A stretch of 64,000 nucleotides of DNA from Planctomycetaceae bacterium (GTDB lineage: Bacteria; Planctomycetota; Planctomycetia; Planctomycetales; Planctomycetaceae): positions 1-64,000 of the forward strand of contig JANSXP010000025.1 in NCBI GenBank assembly GCA_024742875.1, read 5' to 3'. Of the stretch, positions 34,591 to 43,526 are shown piece by piece (within the stretch, counting starts at the first letter, position 1; every line of letters begins with the position of its first letter). The notes beneath the pieces were generated by a model. The model had not been told where the DNA came from and made no database searches. It worked only from the letters and a program-made list of their open reading frames with translations. The position numbers and the translations under genes were made by a program.

Positions 34591-35040
34591 TTATGGGTGA
34601 CTGACCAGATCGAAATTGACGGGGACAATGCCGCCATCTTCTGACACAGTTGCTGTCAATGTGGACTGCACATTGTACGCGGCGGGGATGGTGATACGAG
34701 AGTAGTCCAGGCGGGAAGGATGCTCAGCCCGCCGAGCTTCAAAATCCTCCAGTTCCATGGCCACGGCATGGATCTCAACGCGAACCTCTCCTTCGAGAGG
34801 ACCGCTGTCTTCATCAAAAGTAAACACACCGTCCACGATGTCGGCGGCCGCTTTGACCTGACCATGGCCCTGATCAGAAATCATGACGATTCGCCCCTGT
34901 TTCAGAGGTTCTCCGTCGAGCGTGACCAGGCCCAGTCCTCCAACGCGATGGCCCCGGGACTCTTCGGGGTTCGAGCTGCAGCCGACAACAAAAACCGTGA
35001 ACAAGATGGCGCACGCGGCGCCGCGAGCAGACATTTTCAC
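34591..35040 (-). CDS. Small lipoprotein
   Basis: A 149-residue protein with a lipoprotein signal: AACAILFTVFVVGCSSNPEE, with Cys in the lipobox VVGC. The mature part (GLGLVTLDGEPLKQGRIVMI.. GPLEGEVRVEIHA.. TLTATVSEDGGIVPVNFDL) has the pattern of planctomycete carboxypeptidase-regulatory-like/transthyretin-like beta-sandwich lipoproteins, which commonly follow DUF1559 genes. AAAGGTGAG precedes the GTG start at 35040. It sits between DUF1559 gene 2 (124 bases upstream) and the kelch gene (17 bases downstream), so the three are probably one operon. Confidence 0.85.
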   Translation of the reverse strand: MKMSARGAACAILFTVFVVGCSSNPEESRGHRVGGLGLVTLDGEPLKQGRIVMISDQGHGQVKAAADIVDGVFTFDEDSGPLEGEVRVEIHAVAMELEDFEARRAEHPSRLDYSRITIPAAYNVQSTLTATVSEDGGIVPVNFDLVSHP

Positions 35041-35164
35041 AGCTCACCTTTCTGCAGAACAGAAGGGAACAGTCACCCCATCAGATCACTGGGCCCGGAA
35101 TGGTGCCCCTTGCGGAGGCGATATGATCACAGCGACGTGCTCCCACGAAAAACACTCGGGACGT

Positions 35165-36034
<870 letters not shown>

Positions 36035-36093
36035 GGCCAGCCTTTCCTAAGCCAAAGGACAATCAAACGAGAAGTCAGATCGTTTCCTGAGCG

Positions 36094-36108
36094 TGGCTGG
36101 CTACGCGG
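36094..36108 (-). promoter_or_regulatory. Leader motif shared by the two DUF1559 genes (copy 2)
   Basis: On the minus strand this reads CCGCGTAGCCAGCCA, differing at one base from the copy at 29856-29870. It lies 59 bases before the start of DUF1559 gene 2, with a second AGCCAGC at 36131-36137, the same order as for copy 1. Confidence 0.45.
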
Positions 36109-36175
36109 TGGACTAAGCGGTTGCGCGGTTGCTGGCTGCGTCGTCGGAGACACGATTGGCTGAGCCAAACAAGAG

Positions 36176-36192
36176 TTGAGACTCAGTCGCAA
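36176..36192. promoter_or_regulatory. Fur-box-like dyad upstream of DUF1559 gene 2
   Basis: TTGAGACTCAGTCGCAA has the arms TTGAGA and TCGCAA, one base off the perfect TCTCAA, around CTCAG. It is about 142 bases upstream of the DUF1559 gene 2 start and shares the GAGACTCA core with the two other dyads. Confidence 0.45.
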
Positions 36193-36456
36193 CAAAATCT
36201 ATCAGCCGCGATTCGGAATGCAAGGGGCTGACTTTGCGAATCTCACGATTTGCATCAGAGCGTGCTGCTGCCACATCGCAAACCGCTCGGGCACAGGACG
36301 TTAGGCCAACGTAGTTCTCGTGCAGACCGGGGAGAATTGCGTGAAGGTGCAGCAGGGCGATTTGCCTCTGCTGCAAAGCAAACGATGGGACAGACGCGAA
36401 TTCCGTCGGGCAACCAGGTACGATACCCAGCCAGCAGGCACAGGGAGGTCCAGGTA

Positions 36457-39400
36457 ATGTACGAATTGATCCGAGCGTCCGCCGGCAGCGGCAAAACATT
36501 CCAGCTGTCGGGGCATTTTTTGCGGCAGCTGTTCGAAGGCTGGGCGCCCGAGACCATTCTGGCGACCACCTTTACCCGCAAAGCGGCCGGTGAAATTCTG
36601 GGCCGTGTGCTGCAGCGGCTGGCGCTGGCCGCCCACGATGCCGCCGAATGCGAGCGTCTGGCCGGCTTTCTGAAGCCGGCCGTTGTCACACAGGAGCGGG
36701 CCAGCGAACTGCTGGCCGAAACAACGGCCCAGCTGCACCGCATGCGCGTATGCACGCTGGACAGTTTCTTTCAGCAACTGGCACGCAGCCTGACACTCGA
36801 ACTGGGGCTGCCACCGGGCTGGAGCATCATTGACGAACACGTGCAGCGCAAGCTCCGACAGCAGGCAATCGATGCCGTGCTCGCTCAGCAGATGCCCAAA
36901 GATGCCCAGCGGCTGATGCAGATGCTGGCCAAAGGCCGCAGCAAACGCAGCGTGCGGGACTTAATTGATGACACCGTCCACCAGTTTCACGATCTGTACC
37001 TGCTGACGGACGAAGAGGCGTGGCTGAAGATTCCACGCCCCGCGCGTCTGACACGTAAAGAGATTGACGCCGCGATCCGGGAAATCAGCGCCACGACTCC
37101 GTACGACGACAAACGCATCGTCAAAGCCGTCCGGGAGGACGTGGAACGCGCGCGGGCCGGCCTGTGGGACAAGTTCATCTCCGGGGGGCTGGCCAAAAAA
37201 GTGTTCGCCGGCGAGCACACCTATTACAAAAAACCGATTCCCGGTGATCTGGTTGCCGCGTACGAACAACTGCTGGTGCACGCCAAAGCGGAACTGCTGA
37301 CCATCGTTGCGCAGCAAACCAAAGCCACCTACGATTTGATCGACCGCTTTGATCGGGAATACAGCCGACTGCGGGCTGAGCACGGCTGGATGGGCTTTAA
37401 CGACGTGACTCGTCGACTGGCGCATGCCGAAGGCGTGGCCGACGGACGACAGATCAGCTTTCGCCTCGACAGCTCTCTGCGTCACCTGCTGCTGGACGAG
37501 TTTCAGGATACCTCGCCCGATCAGTGGCAGATTCTCCGCCGCCTGGCGCTGAGCATTGCCGCCAACCCGGAAGGCACCAGCTTCTTCTGTGTGGGAGATC
37601 CGAAGCAGGCGATCTACGGCTGGCGTGGAGGTGTGGCAGAGATTCTGGACGCCGTAGAAGACACGATGCCGGAGATTGCCGCCCGATCACTGGATCAGAG
37701 TCGTCGCTCGTCTCAGCCCGTGATTGAAACGGTCAACCGCGTGTTCACGCACATCAACGAACACGACAACCTCCGTGATTATGGCCCGGCGTGTCACAGC
37801 TGGCAGCAGGAGTTTCCGCAGCATTCCACGGTCCACAGCGACATGCCCGGCTATGCGGAGTTTCGCACGTCGCCTCACTTCGAGGGCGAGCGCGCAGAAG
37901 ACCGCCGCGTCCCCTATTTCCGCTGGGTGGCCGAACAGATCCGTGACATGCACCAGCGAACGCCAGGGGCGGAAATCGGTGTGCTGACGCGGAAGAACCA
38001 CACCGTCGCCCGCCTCGTGCACGAGCTGCGTATCCTCGGCGTGCCGGCCAGTGAGGAAGGGGGAACGGCGCCTGTGGACAGTCCGGCCGTTCTGGCCCTG
38101 ATGTCTCTGCTGCATCTGGCCAGTCATCCTGGCTGTGAAGTCTCTCGATTCCATGTGGCCAGTTCTCCGTTTGGTGATGTCGTGGGATTGACGTCCTGGA
38201 GCAACAGCGGACAGGCCATGCAGGTAGCGCACGAGCTGCGACAGCGGCTCGTGGACGACGGCTACGGCCGCACACTGCAGTGGCTGGCTGCCGGCGTAGC
38301 TGCGTTCTGCAGCCAGCGAGATACGCTTCGACTGCAGCAGATCGTGGCGGAAGGCTGGCAATATGACAAAGCCCCGTCACTGAACCCGGCCGAATTTGTG
38401 CAGCTGCTGGAGAACAGTCGATTGAATCGCGCGGAATCCGCTCCAGTTCGCGTGATGACCGTCCATCAGTCCAAAGGCCTGGAATTTGACATCGTCATTT
38501 TGCCGGAACTGGACGCCCCCCTGTTTCGAGCGCCCAGTGCGGCTGCCGGAACACCATCGCCTGGAGAATCCCCCGATACTGTCTGCGTGTGGCGAAACCG
38601 AGCCATTCGTTCGCTGCTGCCGCAGCCGCTGCAGGCTGCTTTTGAACAAACAGTGGCACGCGACGTTTCCGAGGCCCTGTGTCTGTTGTATGTGGCACTC
38701 ACGCGAGCGGCGCACGCCCTGCATATGTGGACACCGCCCATCAGCTCACGCAGCACGCCCGCCTCGTTTGCCGGTGTTCTGCTGGCCTCACTTCCTGACG
38801 AGAAGACAGCGCCCGCGAACAAGCTCCTGTTTCAAACGGGCGATCCAAACTGGCACGACGCGGTGCCCCGCACGCAGTCCGGGACGCCGCAAACCATTGC
38901 GGCGCCAATGCCCCCGCAGGTGCGGCTGCCTGTGATGCCCGAACGCCGTCGCGGCCTGCGACGTGAAGCCCCCTCCCGTCACGAATCCACCCGACTGGAT
39001 CTGCCGTTTCACGAGTTGATCCCTGGGCGCTCAGCTGAGCCTGTGACCGGCATCAGCCCTCGACTGCGGGGCACGGTAATCCATGCATGGTTTGAGCTGA
39101 TCGACTGGCTGGAGCCGGGCTGGCAGTGCGATTCGGAACGGTGTCGGGCGGCTGTTGACGAACTACTGCTTCCCGAGGCCGAGCGGCACACTCTGCAGCA
39201 GGAATTTGAGGGGATGCTGTCGCGACCCAATACCCGCCGTTCCCTGTCTGAAGCGGATGTGATGTCGCTGCCCGAATTTCAGCCATACAGTGCCGACCTG
39301 CTCAATGAAGCGGCCCATCTGGAAGTGCACCAGGAGCGGCCCTTCGTCCTCAAACGCGACGGCGCGATTGTCGTGGGCACCATTGACCGACTGGTGCTGC

Positions 39401-39648
39401 TGGTCCGCAACGGCACTCCGGTGGCCGCTGATGTGCTCGATTTTAAAACCGACCGGTTCCACGGCGATCGCTCTGAGTGGATTGCCGAGAAGGTCGATCA
39501 TTACGGCAGTCAGCTGGACGAGTACCGCAGCGCCGTCAAATCCTGCTTTGGCATTCCGGCGGGCAGTATTTCCACGCGGCTGCTGCTGCTGGAAGCCGAC
39601 GTGGTCGTCAGCTCTCAACGAACAACCGCATCCCGCCTGGCCAGCTGA
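36457..39648 (+). CDS. UvrD/AddA-type helicase-nuclease
   Basis: The ATG at 36457 has GGGAGG eight bases upstream (1063 aa). Superfamily-1 helicase motifs in order: Walker A in RASAGSGKTFQLSG (residues 6-19), TTFTRKAAGEI, LLLDEFQDTSPDQW (motif II), FCVGDPKQAIYGWRGG (motif III), MTVHQSKGLEFDIVIL (motif V) and CLLYVALTRAAHAL (motif VI). The C-terminus carries the RecB/AddA nuclease triad in VGTIDRLVLL and AADVLDFKTDRF. Such enzymes resect double-strand breaks for recombination as AddAB or RecBCD. The partner AddB is not in this window, and the neighbours are unrelated. It could also be a stand-alone repair exonuclease. Confidence 0.9.
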   Translation: MYELIRASAGSGKTFQLSGHFLRQLFEGWAPETILATTFTRKAAGEILGRVLQRLALAAHDAAECERLAGFLKPAVVTQERASELLAETTAQLHRMRVCTLDSFFQQLARSLTLELGLPPGWSIIDEHVQRKLRQQAIDAVLAQQMPKDAQRLMQMLAKGRSKRSVRDLIDDTVHQFHDLYLLTDEEAWLKIPRPARLTRKEIDAAIREISATTPYDDKRIVKAVREDVERARAGLWDKFISGGLAKKVFAGEHTYYKKPIPGDLVAAYEQLLVHAKAELLTIVAQQTKATYDLIDRFDREYSRLRAEHGWMGFNDVTRRLAHAEGVADGRQISFRLDSSLRHLLLDEFQDTSPDQWQILRRLALSIAANPEGTSFFCVGDPKQAIYGWRGGVAEILDAVEDTMPEIAARSLDQSRRSSQPVIETVNRVFTHINEHDNLRDYGPACHSWQQEFPQHSTVHSDMPGYAEFRTSPHFEGERAEDRRVPYFRWVAEQIRDMHQRTPGAEIGVLTRKNHTVARLVHELRILGVPASEEGGTAPVDSPAVLALMSLLHLASHPGCEVSRFHVASSPFGDVVGLTSWSNSGQAMQVAHELRQRLVDDGYGRTLQWLAAGVAAFCSQRDTLRLQQIVAEGWQYDKAPSLNPAEFVQLLENSRLNRAESAPVRVMTVHQSKGLEFDIVILPELDAPLFRAPSAAAGTPSPGESPDTVCVWRNRAIRSLLPQPLQAAFEQTVARDVSEALCLLYVALTRAAHALHMWTPPISSRSTPASFAGVLLASLPDEKTAPANKLLFQTGDPNWHDAVPRTQSGTPQTIAAPMPPQVRLPVMPERRRGLRREAPSRHESTRLDLPFHELIPGRSAEPVTGISPRLRGTVIHAWFELIDWLEPGWQCDSERCRAAVDELLLPEAERHTLQQEFEGMLSRPNTRRSLSEADVMSLPEFQPYSADLLNEAAHLEVHQERPFVLKRDGAIVVGTIDRLVLLVRNGTPVAADVLDFKTDRFHGDRSEWIAEKVDHYGSQLDEYRSAVKSCFGIPAGSISTRLLLLEADVVVSSQRTTASRLAS

Positions 39649-39798
39649 TCCGGGCCCATCTGGCGGCGATCGCAGGCTCAATTGCTCAAAACTCAGGCAT
39701 TGTCGTCACTGCAGACACAATTTCAGAAGTTCTGAAGAATGTGTGTAAGTTGTGAGTGGCTGCGGTTTCTCATTCTGCAGCCAGATCCCACACGCTGG

Positions 39799-40368
39799 AT
39801 GGACATGTCGCAAGAGGCAGACAATCACGAAATCAGCCAACTGCTGCAGGCGGTGAGCGAGGGCGACCGCAAGGCCGCCGATGAGCTCGTACAACGCCTG
39901 ACACCGCTGATTTCACGACTCGTTTTTCGCCTGACCGGCTGGCATCCGGACACGCAGGATCTGGTGCAGGACGTTTTTTTGAATCTGCAGCGATCCTGGC
40001 ACACCTGGGCCGGGCGATCGCAGCTGAAAACATGGGTCACGTCCATCGTGATCAACCGCTGCCGCAACTGGCATCGCAGCCGAAGCAGGACCCCGAACGA
40101 GGCGGGCATTGTTGTTGAGGAACTGATCGACGATGCCCGCCCGGGGATCTCGCTGGAAGATCAGGAAAGCCTGAGGGAGGCCCTGCGACGTCTCAATGAG
40201 AATGATCGGGAGTTGATCGTGCTGCGATATCTGGAAGAAATGGATTTGGAAGAAATCAGCCGACTCACTCAGCTTCGCAGAAACACGATTGAAGTTCGCT
40301 TACATCGCGCTCGCAAAAAGATGCTGCAGATCATGAGCCCCGTCACTCAGGAGAATGCCCGTGGATGA
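39799..40368 (+). CDS. ECF-family RNA polymerase sigma factor
   Basis: 189 residues from the ATG at 39799. Region 2 is clear in DTQDLVQDVFLNLQRSWHTW followed by SQLKTWVTSIVINRCRNW. Region 4 is in LREALRRLNENDRELIVLRY and LEEISRLTQLRRNTIEVRLH, a typical helix-turn-helix. Regions 1.1 and 3 are missing, as in all ECF sigma factors. The stop overlaps the next gene's start, so a co-translated membrane protein probably regulates it. The third gene of the run encodes a secreted coiled-coil protein, and a terminator closes the unit. The inducing signal is unknown; the target promoters may include its own. Confidence 0.92.
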   Translation: MDMSQEADNHEISQLLQAVSEGDRKAADELVQRLTPLISRLVFRLTGWHPDTQDLVQDVFLNLQRSWHTWAGRSQLKTWVTSIVINRCRNWHRSRSRTPNEAGIVVEELIDDARPGISLEDQESLREALRRLNENDRELIVLRYLEEMDLEEISRLTQLRRNTIEVRLHRARKKMLQIMSPVTQENARG

Positions 40369-40891
40369 AACAGAATTTCAGTCACTGCTGCAGCGGGCAG
40401 AACCAGTGAAACCGGCAGTGGACCGCTCTGCCATTGTGGACGCTCTCACGACCGCACCGCACGGACACCGACCACGGCTGAATATCGAACGGCAGTCCGC
40501 TTATCGCCCGCTGCCACGGCTGTCGGGTCGCCGCAAGACGCTGGCCGTGTGCACCATGAGTCTGGCCATCGCAGCCGTGATGCTGGCCACCATCTGGCAA
40601 CAGGCGCCCATCAGTCGGACGTCAGCCGAACAAATGCTGGCCGAGTACCGTCAGACACAGGCGGAGTCCGAAGCGCTGAAAGCGACTTTGCAGCAGTTGA
40701 TCGCCACCTCGGAGCCGATCCTGCCTGCCAGCGCAACTGCGGAGATTCGAGCTTCAGAAAGTTTGTGGCTGCTGCTGCAGGCCGATACGTCGGATCAGCG
40801 TACACAGGCGCAAACGATTGTCACACTTTATGCCAACACGCCGGCAGCGTCCCGCTGTCGGCAGATGTTCCCGGACATCGTCGTCCAGTAA
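40361..40891 (+). CDS. Predicted membrane-bound anti-sigma-like protein
   Basis: The GTG at 40361 is favoured because AGGAG is then seven bases away; an ATG at 40355 is too close to it. The 176 residues have a soluble N-terminus of ~60 residues, one membrane helix (TLAVCTMSLAIAAVMLATIW) and a mostly helical C-terminal part. The gene overlaps the ECF sigma stop, the normal place for its anti-sigma factor, and the topology fits. The zinc-binding H-x3-C-x2-C motif of ZAS anti-sigmas is absent, so the assignment rests on position and topology. Confidence 0.65.
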   Translation: MDETEFQSLLQRAEPVKPAVDRSAIVDALTTAPHGHRPRLNIERQSAYRPLPRLSGRRKTLAVCTMSLAIAAVMLATIWQQAPISRTSAEQMLAEYRQTQAESEALKATLQQLIATSEPILPASATAEIRASESLWLLLQADTSDQRTQAQTIVTLYANTPAASRCRQMFPDIVVQ

Positions 40892-40966
40892 GCAGGATCT
40901 TTCGCCTGCAGCCCCCCAACTTCAATCCTCAAAGCGGTCGGTTCCGTCTGACCCAGGGAGAGTTTC

Positions 40967-41986
40967 ATGACCAGAAACCCGTTCACCCCCATCGCACTGC
41001 TGCTGGCAGTCATCGTCGGCAGTCTGCCTGCGAACGCCCAAAGCAAAAATGATCAGAACCAGCTGGAGTTGATTAACAGGGCGCTGGCCGGCGGCGAGAG
41101 AGCAGACCAGCTGGCCATGCAGCTGGCCGTACAGCTGGCGGCGGCCAAACAGAGCCTCGGCCCCGACCATCCCAAAGTGCGGGCTCTGGAAGCGGAGTTG
41201 AAGACTCGTCGCGATACGGAAAAACAGGTTCATGAAACTCACATCCGTCTGCTGGAAGAGCAGTTGCACATGCAGATTGCCGAGCTGGACGCCCGCCGTC
41301 GTGAGCTCGACGCCGTCTCGCGAGACATTAAGGAGACGGAAACGCATATCGTCATGTCTCCTGAAGCCCTCAAGCTGATGGCACAGCGAATCGGCGAGGC
41401 CCAGATTGAAAGTCGTCTGCGGGAACTGGAATCCAAAGCCATCATTGAGGCACTGACAGCCTCACTGAAAGACGTAAAGCGATCCGCAAAAGAGCAGATG
41501 GAGATCGACCTCGCCGAACAACTGCTGCAGACTCAGCGAGCTCAGCTGGAACGTGTGTCAGCACTGGCCGAACGACAGATGGTGTCAGCGGCGGAAGTGG
41601 CGGAAGCAAAACTGAATGTGCAGATGGCGGAATCCCGTCTGAGAGCGGGAATCGCTGAGCCCGACGGGCGCACAAAGCTGAATGCGAAGATCTCCGAGGC
41701 CGCCACTCAGCGGGCCGTGAGCATTGCGATGCAGAAGCTGCTGATCGCCGAAGCGCAGAAGATCAATGAACTGCTGAAAAAGTCAGCCGCCAGTGAAGAA
41801 GTTCGGACCGAATCCGCGCTGGTCCGGGATCAAATGAATCGCCTGAAGCAGCAGTTGATGGAAGTGGAAATTCAGGCCGCATTGCAGTCGAAGGAACTGA
41901 CGCGGATGAATCTGCTGCTGCGTGAAGTTGATAAAGCGGAAGCTGAGAAGACCAGGCAGGAGGCGGAATCCTCAAAACGTCGCTAA
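40967..41986 (+). CDS. Secreted coiled-coil protein
   Basis: 339 residues with a signal peptide (NPFTPIALLLAVIVGSLPANA) and GGGAG before the ATG. Nearly the whole mature part is predicted coiled coil, rich in Ala, Glu, Gln, Leu and Arg (KVRALEAELKTRRDTEKQVH; LAEQLLQTQRAQLERVSALA; QKINELLKKSAASEEVRTES). No enzymatic motif is visible. It follows the sigma/anti-sigma pair by 75 bases and ends before a strong terminator. It could be an envelope-stress effector or the periplasmic sensor for the pair, but this is only inferred from operon position. Confidence 0.75.
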   Translation: MTRNPFTPIALLLAVIVGSLPANAQSKNDQNQLELINRALAGGERADQLAMQLAVQLAAAKQSLGPDHPKVRALEAELKTRRDTEKQVHETHIRLLEEQLHMQIAELDARRRELDAVSRDIKETETHIVMSPEALKLMAQRIGEAQIESRLRELESKAIIEALTASLKDVKRSAKEQMEIDLAEQLLQTQRAQLERVSALAERQMVSAAEVAEAKLNVQMAESRLRAGIAEPDGRTKLNAKISEAATQRAVSIAMQKLLIAEAQKINELLKKSAASEEVRTESALVRDQMNRLKQQLMEVEIQAALQSKELTRMNLLLREVDKAEAEKTRQEAESSKRR

Positions 41987-42010
41987 GGGTATTCGGCAGG
42001 CAACAAACTG

Positions 42011-42048
42011 ACACGCGGGTCTGGGTTTTTCCCCGGCCCGCGTGTTTT
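42011..42048 (+). terminator. Rho-independent terminator
   Basis: A perfect nine-base stem ACACGCGGG (42011-42019) pairs with CCCGCGTGT (42037-42045), with further CTGGG/CCCCGG pairing in the loop, and runs into TTTTCC. It lies 25 bases after the coiled-coil gene stop and ends the sigma operon. Confidence 0.8.
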
Positions 42049-42209
42049 CCTGCGCAGTTCGCACTCTGAAACAGCAGTCGGCACAGCAATCGACTTAAGA
42101 TACGCCCCGGCTGCTCCGACCGCATGACGAAGTCGCGTTGAGATTGTTTCGACCGCATTTTCCGATAAGATGCGCGGCTGGCGATGGTTTTTATCGAGAC
42201 GGATCTTTC

Positions 42210-42623
42210 ATGAGTGATTCCCCAATCAGGGTGCAGCACATCGACCACATCACACTGGTCGTGAAAAGTGTCGAAGACAGTCGACGGTTTTATGTGGGCC
42301 TGCTGGGCATGGAAGAGGTCGCCCGTCCAGCGTTCGATTTTCGCGGCGCCTGGTTTCAGGCGGGTGCCACACTGATTCATCTGATCGAAGAGCATGACCG
42401 CAGCGGACCGGCCGGGTTTCCGGACGAGGTCCTGATCAAGAGTAGTCGCAACCATCATTTTGCGTTCGAAGTGGCGGACGCCTATGCGGCGGCCGCTGCC
42501 CTGAAAGACAGAAACGTCGCGCTCGTGGACGACGCGAAACAGCGTCCGGACGGGGCCGTTCAGGTGTTTCTGACCGATCCGGACGGACACGTCGTCGAAC
42601 TTTGCACATCGAATCCTTCCTGA
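42210..42623 (+). CDS. VOC-family (glyoxalase/bleomycin resistance-like) protein
   Basis: A 137-residue single-domain protein from the ATG at 42210. HIDHITLVVKSVEDSRRFYV is the opening strand and helix with the metal-binding His, LGMEEVARPAFDFRGAWFQA follows, and the end has VFLTDPDGHVVELCTS with the metal-binding Glu. VOC enzymes are small metal-dependent dimers that act on vicinal oxygen substrates such as glutathione adducts, catechols or fosfomycin. No signature separates these functions here. It is followed by the double-ACT protein after 53 bases and has no obvious partner. Confidence 0.88.
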   Translation: MSDSPIRVQHIDHITLVVKSVEDSRRFYVGLLGMEEVARPAFDFRGAWFQAGATLIHLIEEHDRSGPAGFPDEVLIKSSRNHHFAFEVADAYAAAAALKDRNVALVDDAKQRPDGAVQVFLTDPDGHVVELCTSNPS

Positions 42624-42676
42624 CAGGTACCCGCGGGGCGAACTGAGTTTGACACCGTCGACCAGCGTTTTTCAGT

Positions 42677-43204
42677 ATGGCACGTGAATACATCATCACC
42701 ATGACGGCCGCCAATCGTGTCGGAGTTCTCTCCGCTGTGACCAAGGCGATGTCAGAGCTTGGCGCCGATCTGCGGGAAGCCAGCCAGACGGTCGTGCGTG
42801 GTTTTTTTACGATGATCTTTTCGGCCGAATTCCCGGACGAGATGGATCCGGTGGTAATCACGGATCATCTGCAGGATGTGTGTCGTTCATTCGGGATTGA
42901 CGTCAATCTCAAGGATGCCTCGGCGGAACGCGACGACTCGGACGCTCAGGCAGGTCGTTTTTTCTCCCTGCGACTGGGTGGTTCCAATCAAAAAGGCGTA
43001 CTTCGAAAACTGTCTTCGACCATCGCCATGCATCGGATCGACATTGCCGGAATGCACGCTGTCCGCACGTCCGATGGCGAGGGCTTTGAGATGGTCATGA
43101 AAATGTCTGTGCCCCAGGGATTTGACCTTCCCGCGCTGGTGGATGAGCTCAATCGCGTGGGCCAGGAATTCAACATCACCGCAGAAGCATCTGACTATAA
43201 GTAG
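42677..43204 (+). CDS. Double-ACT-domain protein, GcvR/PurU-N-like
   Basis: 175 residues containing two ACT domains. The first is residues 4-75 (YIITMTAANRVGVLSAVTKA and LGADLREASQTVVRGFFTMI). The second is 92-172 (FSLRLGGSNQKGVLRKLSST, IAGMHAVRTSDGEGFEMVMK). The layout resembles GcvR, the glycine-cleavage repressor accessory, and the family once called UPF0237. ACT pairs bind small amino-acid-like ligands and modulate a partner enzyme or regulator. No catalytic domain is attached and the neighbours give no ligand hint. Confidence 0.82.
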   Translation: MAREYIITMTAANRVGVLSAVTKAMSELGADLREASQTVVRGFFTMIFSAEFPDEMDPVVITDHLQDVCRSFGIDVNLKDASAERDDSDAQAGRFFSLRLGGSNQKGVLRKLSSTIAMHRIDIAGMHAVRTSDGEGFEMVMKMSVPQGFDLPALVDELNRVGQEFNITAEASDYK

Positions 43205-43526
43205 GCGCTGCGGCACGCCCAATGTCTCCCCGGGCTCCGTCGTAATCGTCGTAGCGAGTCAACGGATGTCGCGCCGGGCGATCAAATTCGTCCGGCAAGA
43301 CCGGTTTCCTGTCGTTTTCCGCCGTTTTTGGGTTGGGCTCCCGGGCGAAACCTTCCTCCGGCACCTTGCTTCACGGCTGAACCAGTGGTAGATTTGGGTG
43401 TTCGGAATCCCGCATTCCGCTCACCCCTGCAGCCTTCCTGGCTGTCCCTCCCTCCTCCCTCTCCACACAATCAGGTCGCCGCACACATCCTGCGTGCGTA
43501 GTCGGTGCAACCCTGTGAGAACATCC
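43205..43526. other. Gap with pyrimidine-rich stretch
   Basis: No gene is supported. A long C/T-rich run (about 43431-43466) and a short hairpin CGGAAT/ATTCCG near 43405-43421 precede the large cytochrome gene. An open frame from 43398 joins that gene but has no start or codon pattern to support it. Confidence 0.45.

Larger units (their letters stand above)
36035..36456. other. Divergent regulatory gap between DUF1559 gene 2 and the helicase-nuclease
   Basis: This 422-base region holds the DUF1559 leader motif and the Fur-like dyad listed separately. It also has a small direct repeat (GCGGTTG twice, 36117-36130). A frame upstream of the helicase gene (from 36250) is open but does not look coding. 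No strong plus-strand promoter was recognised. Confidence 0.5.
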
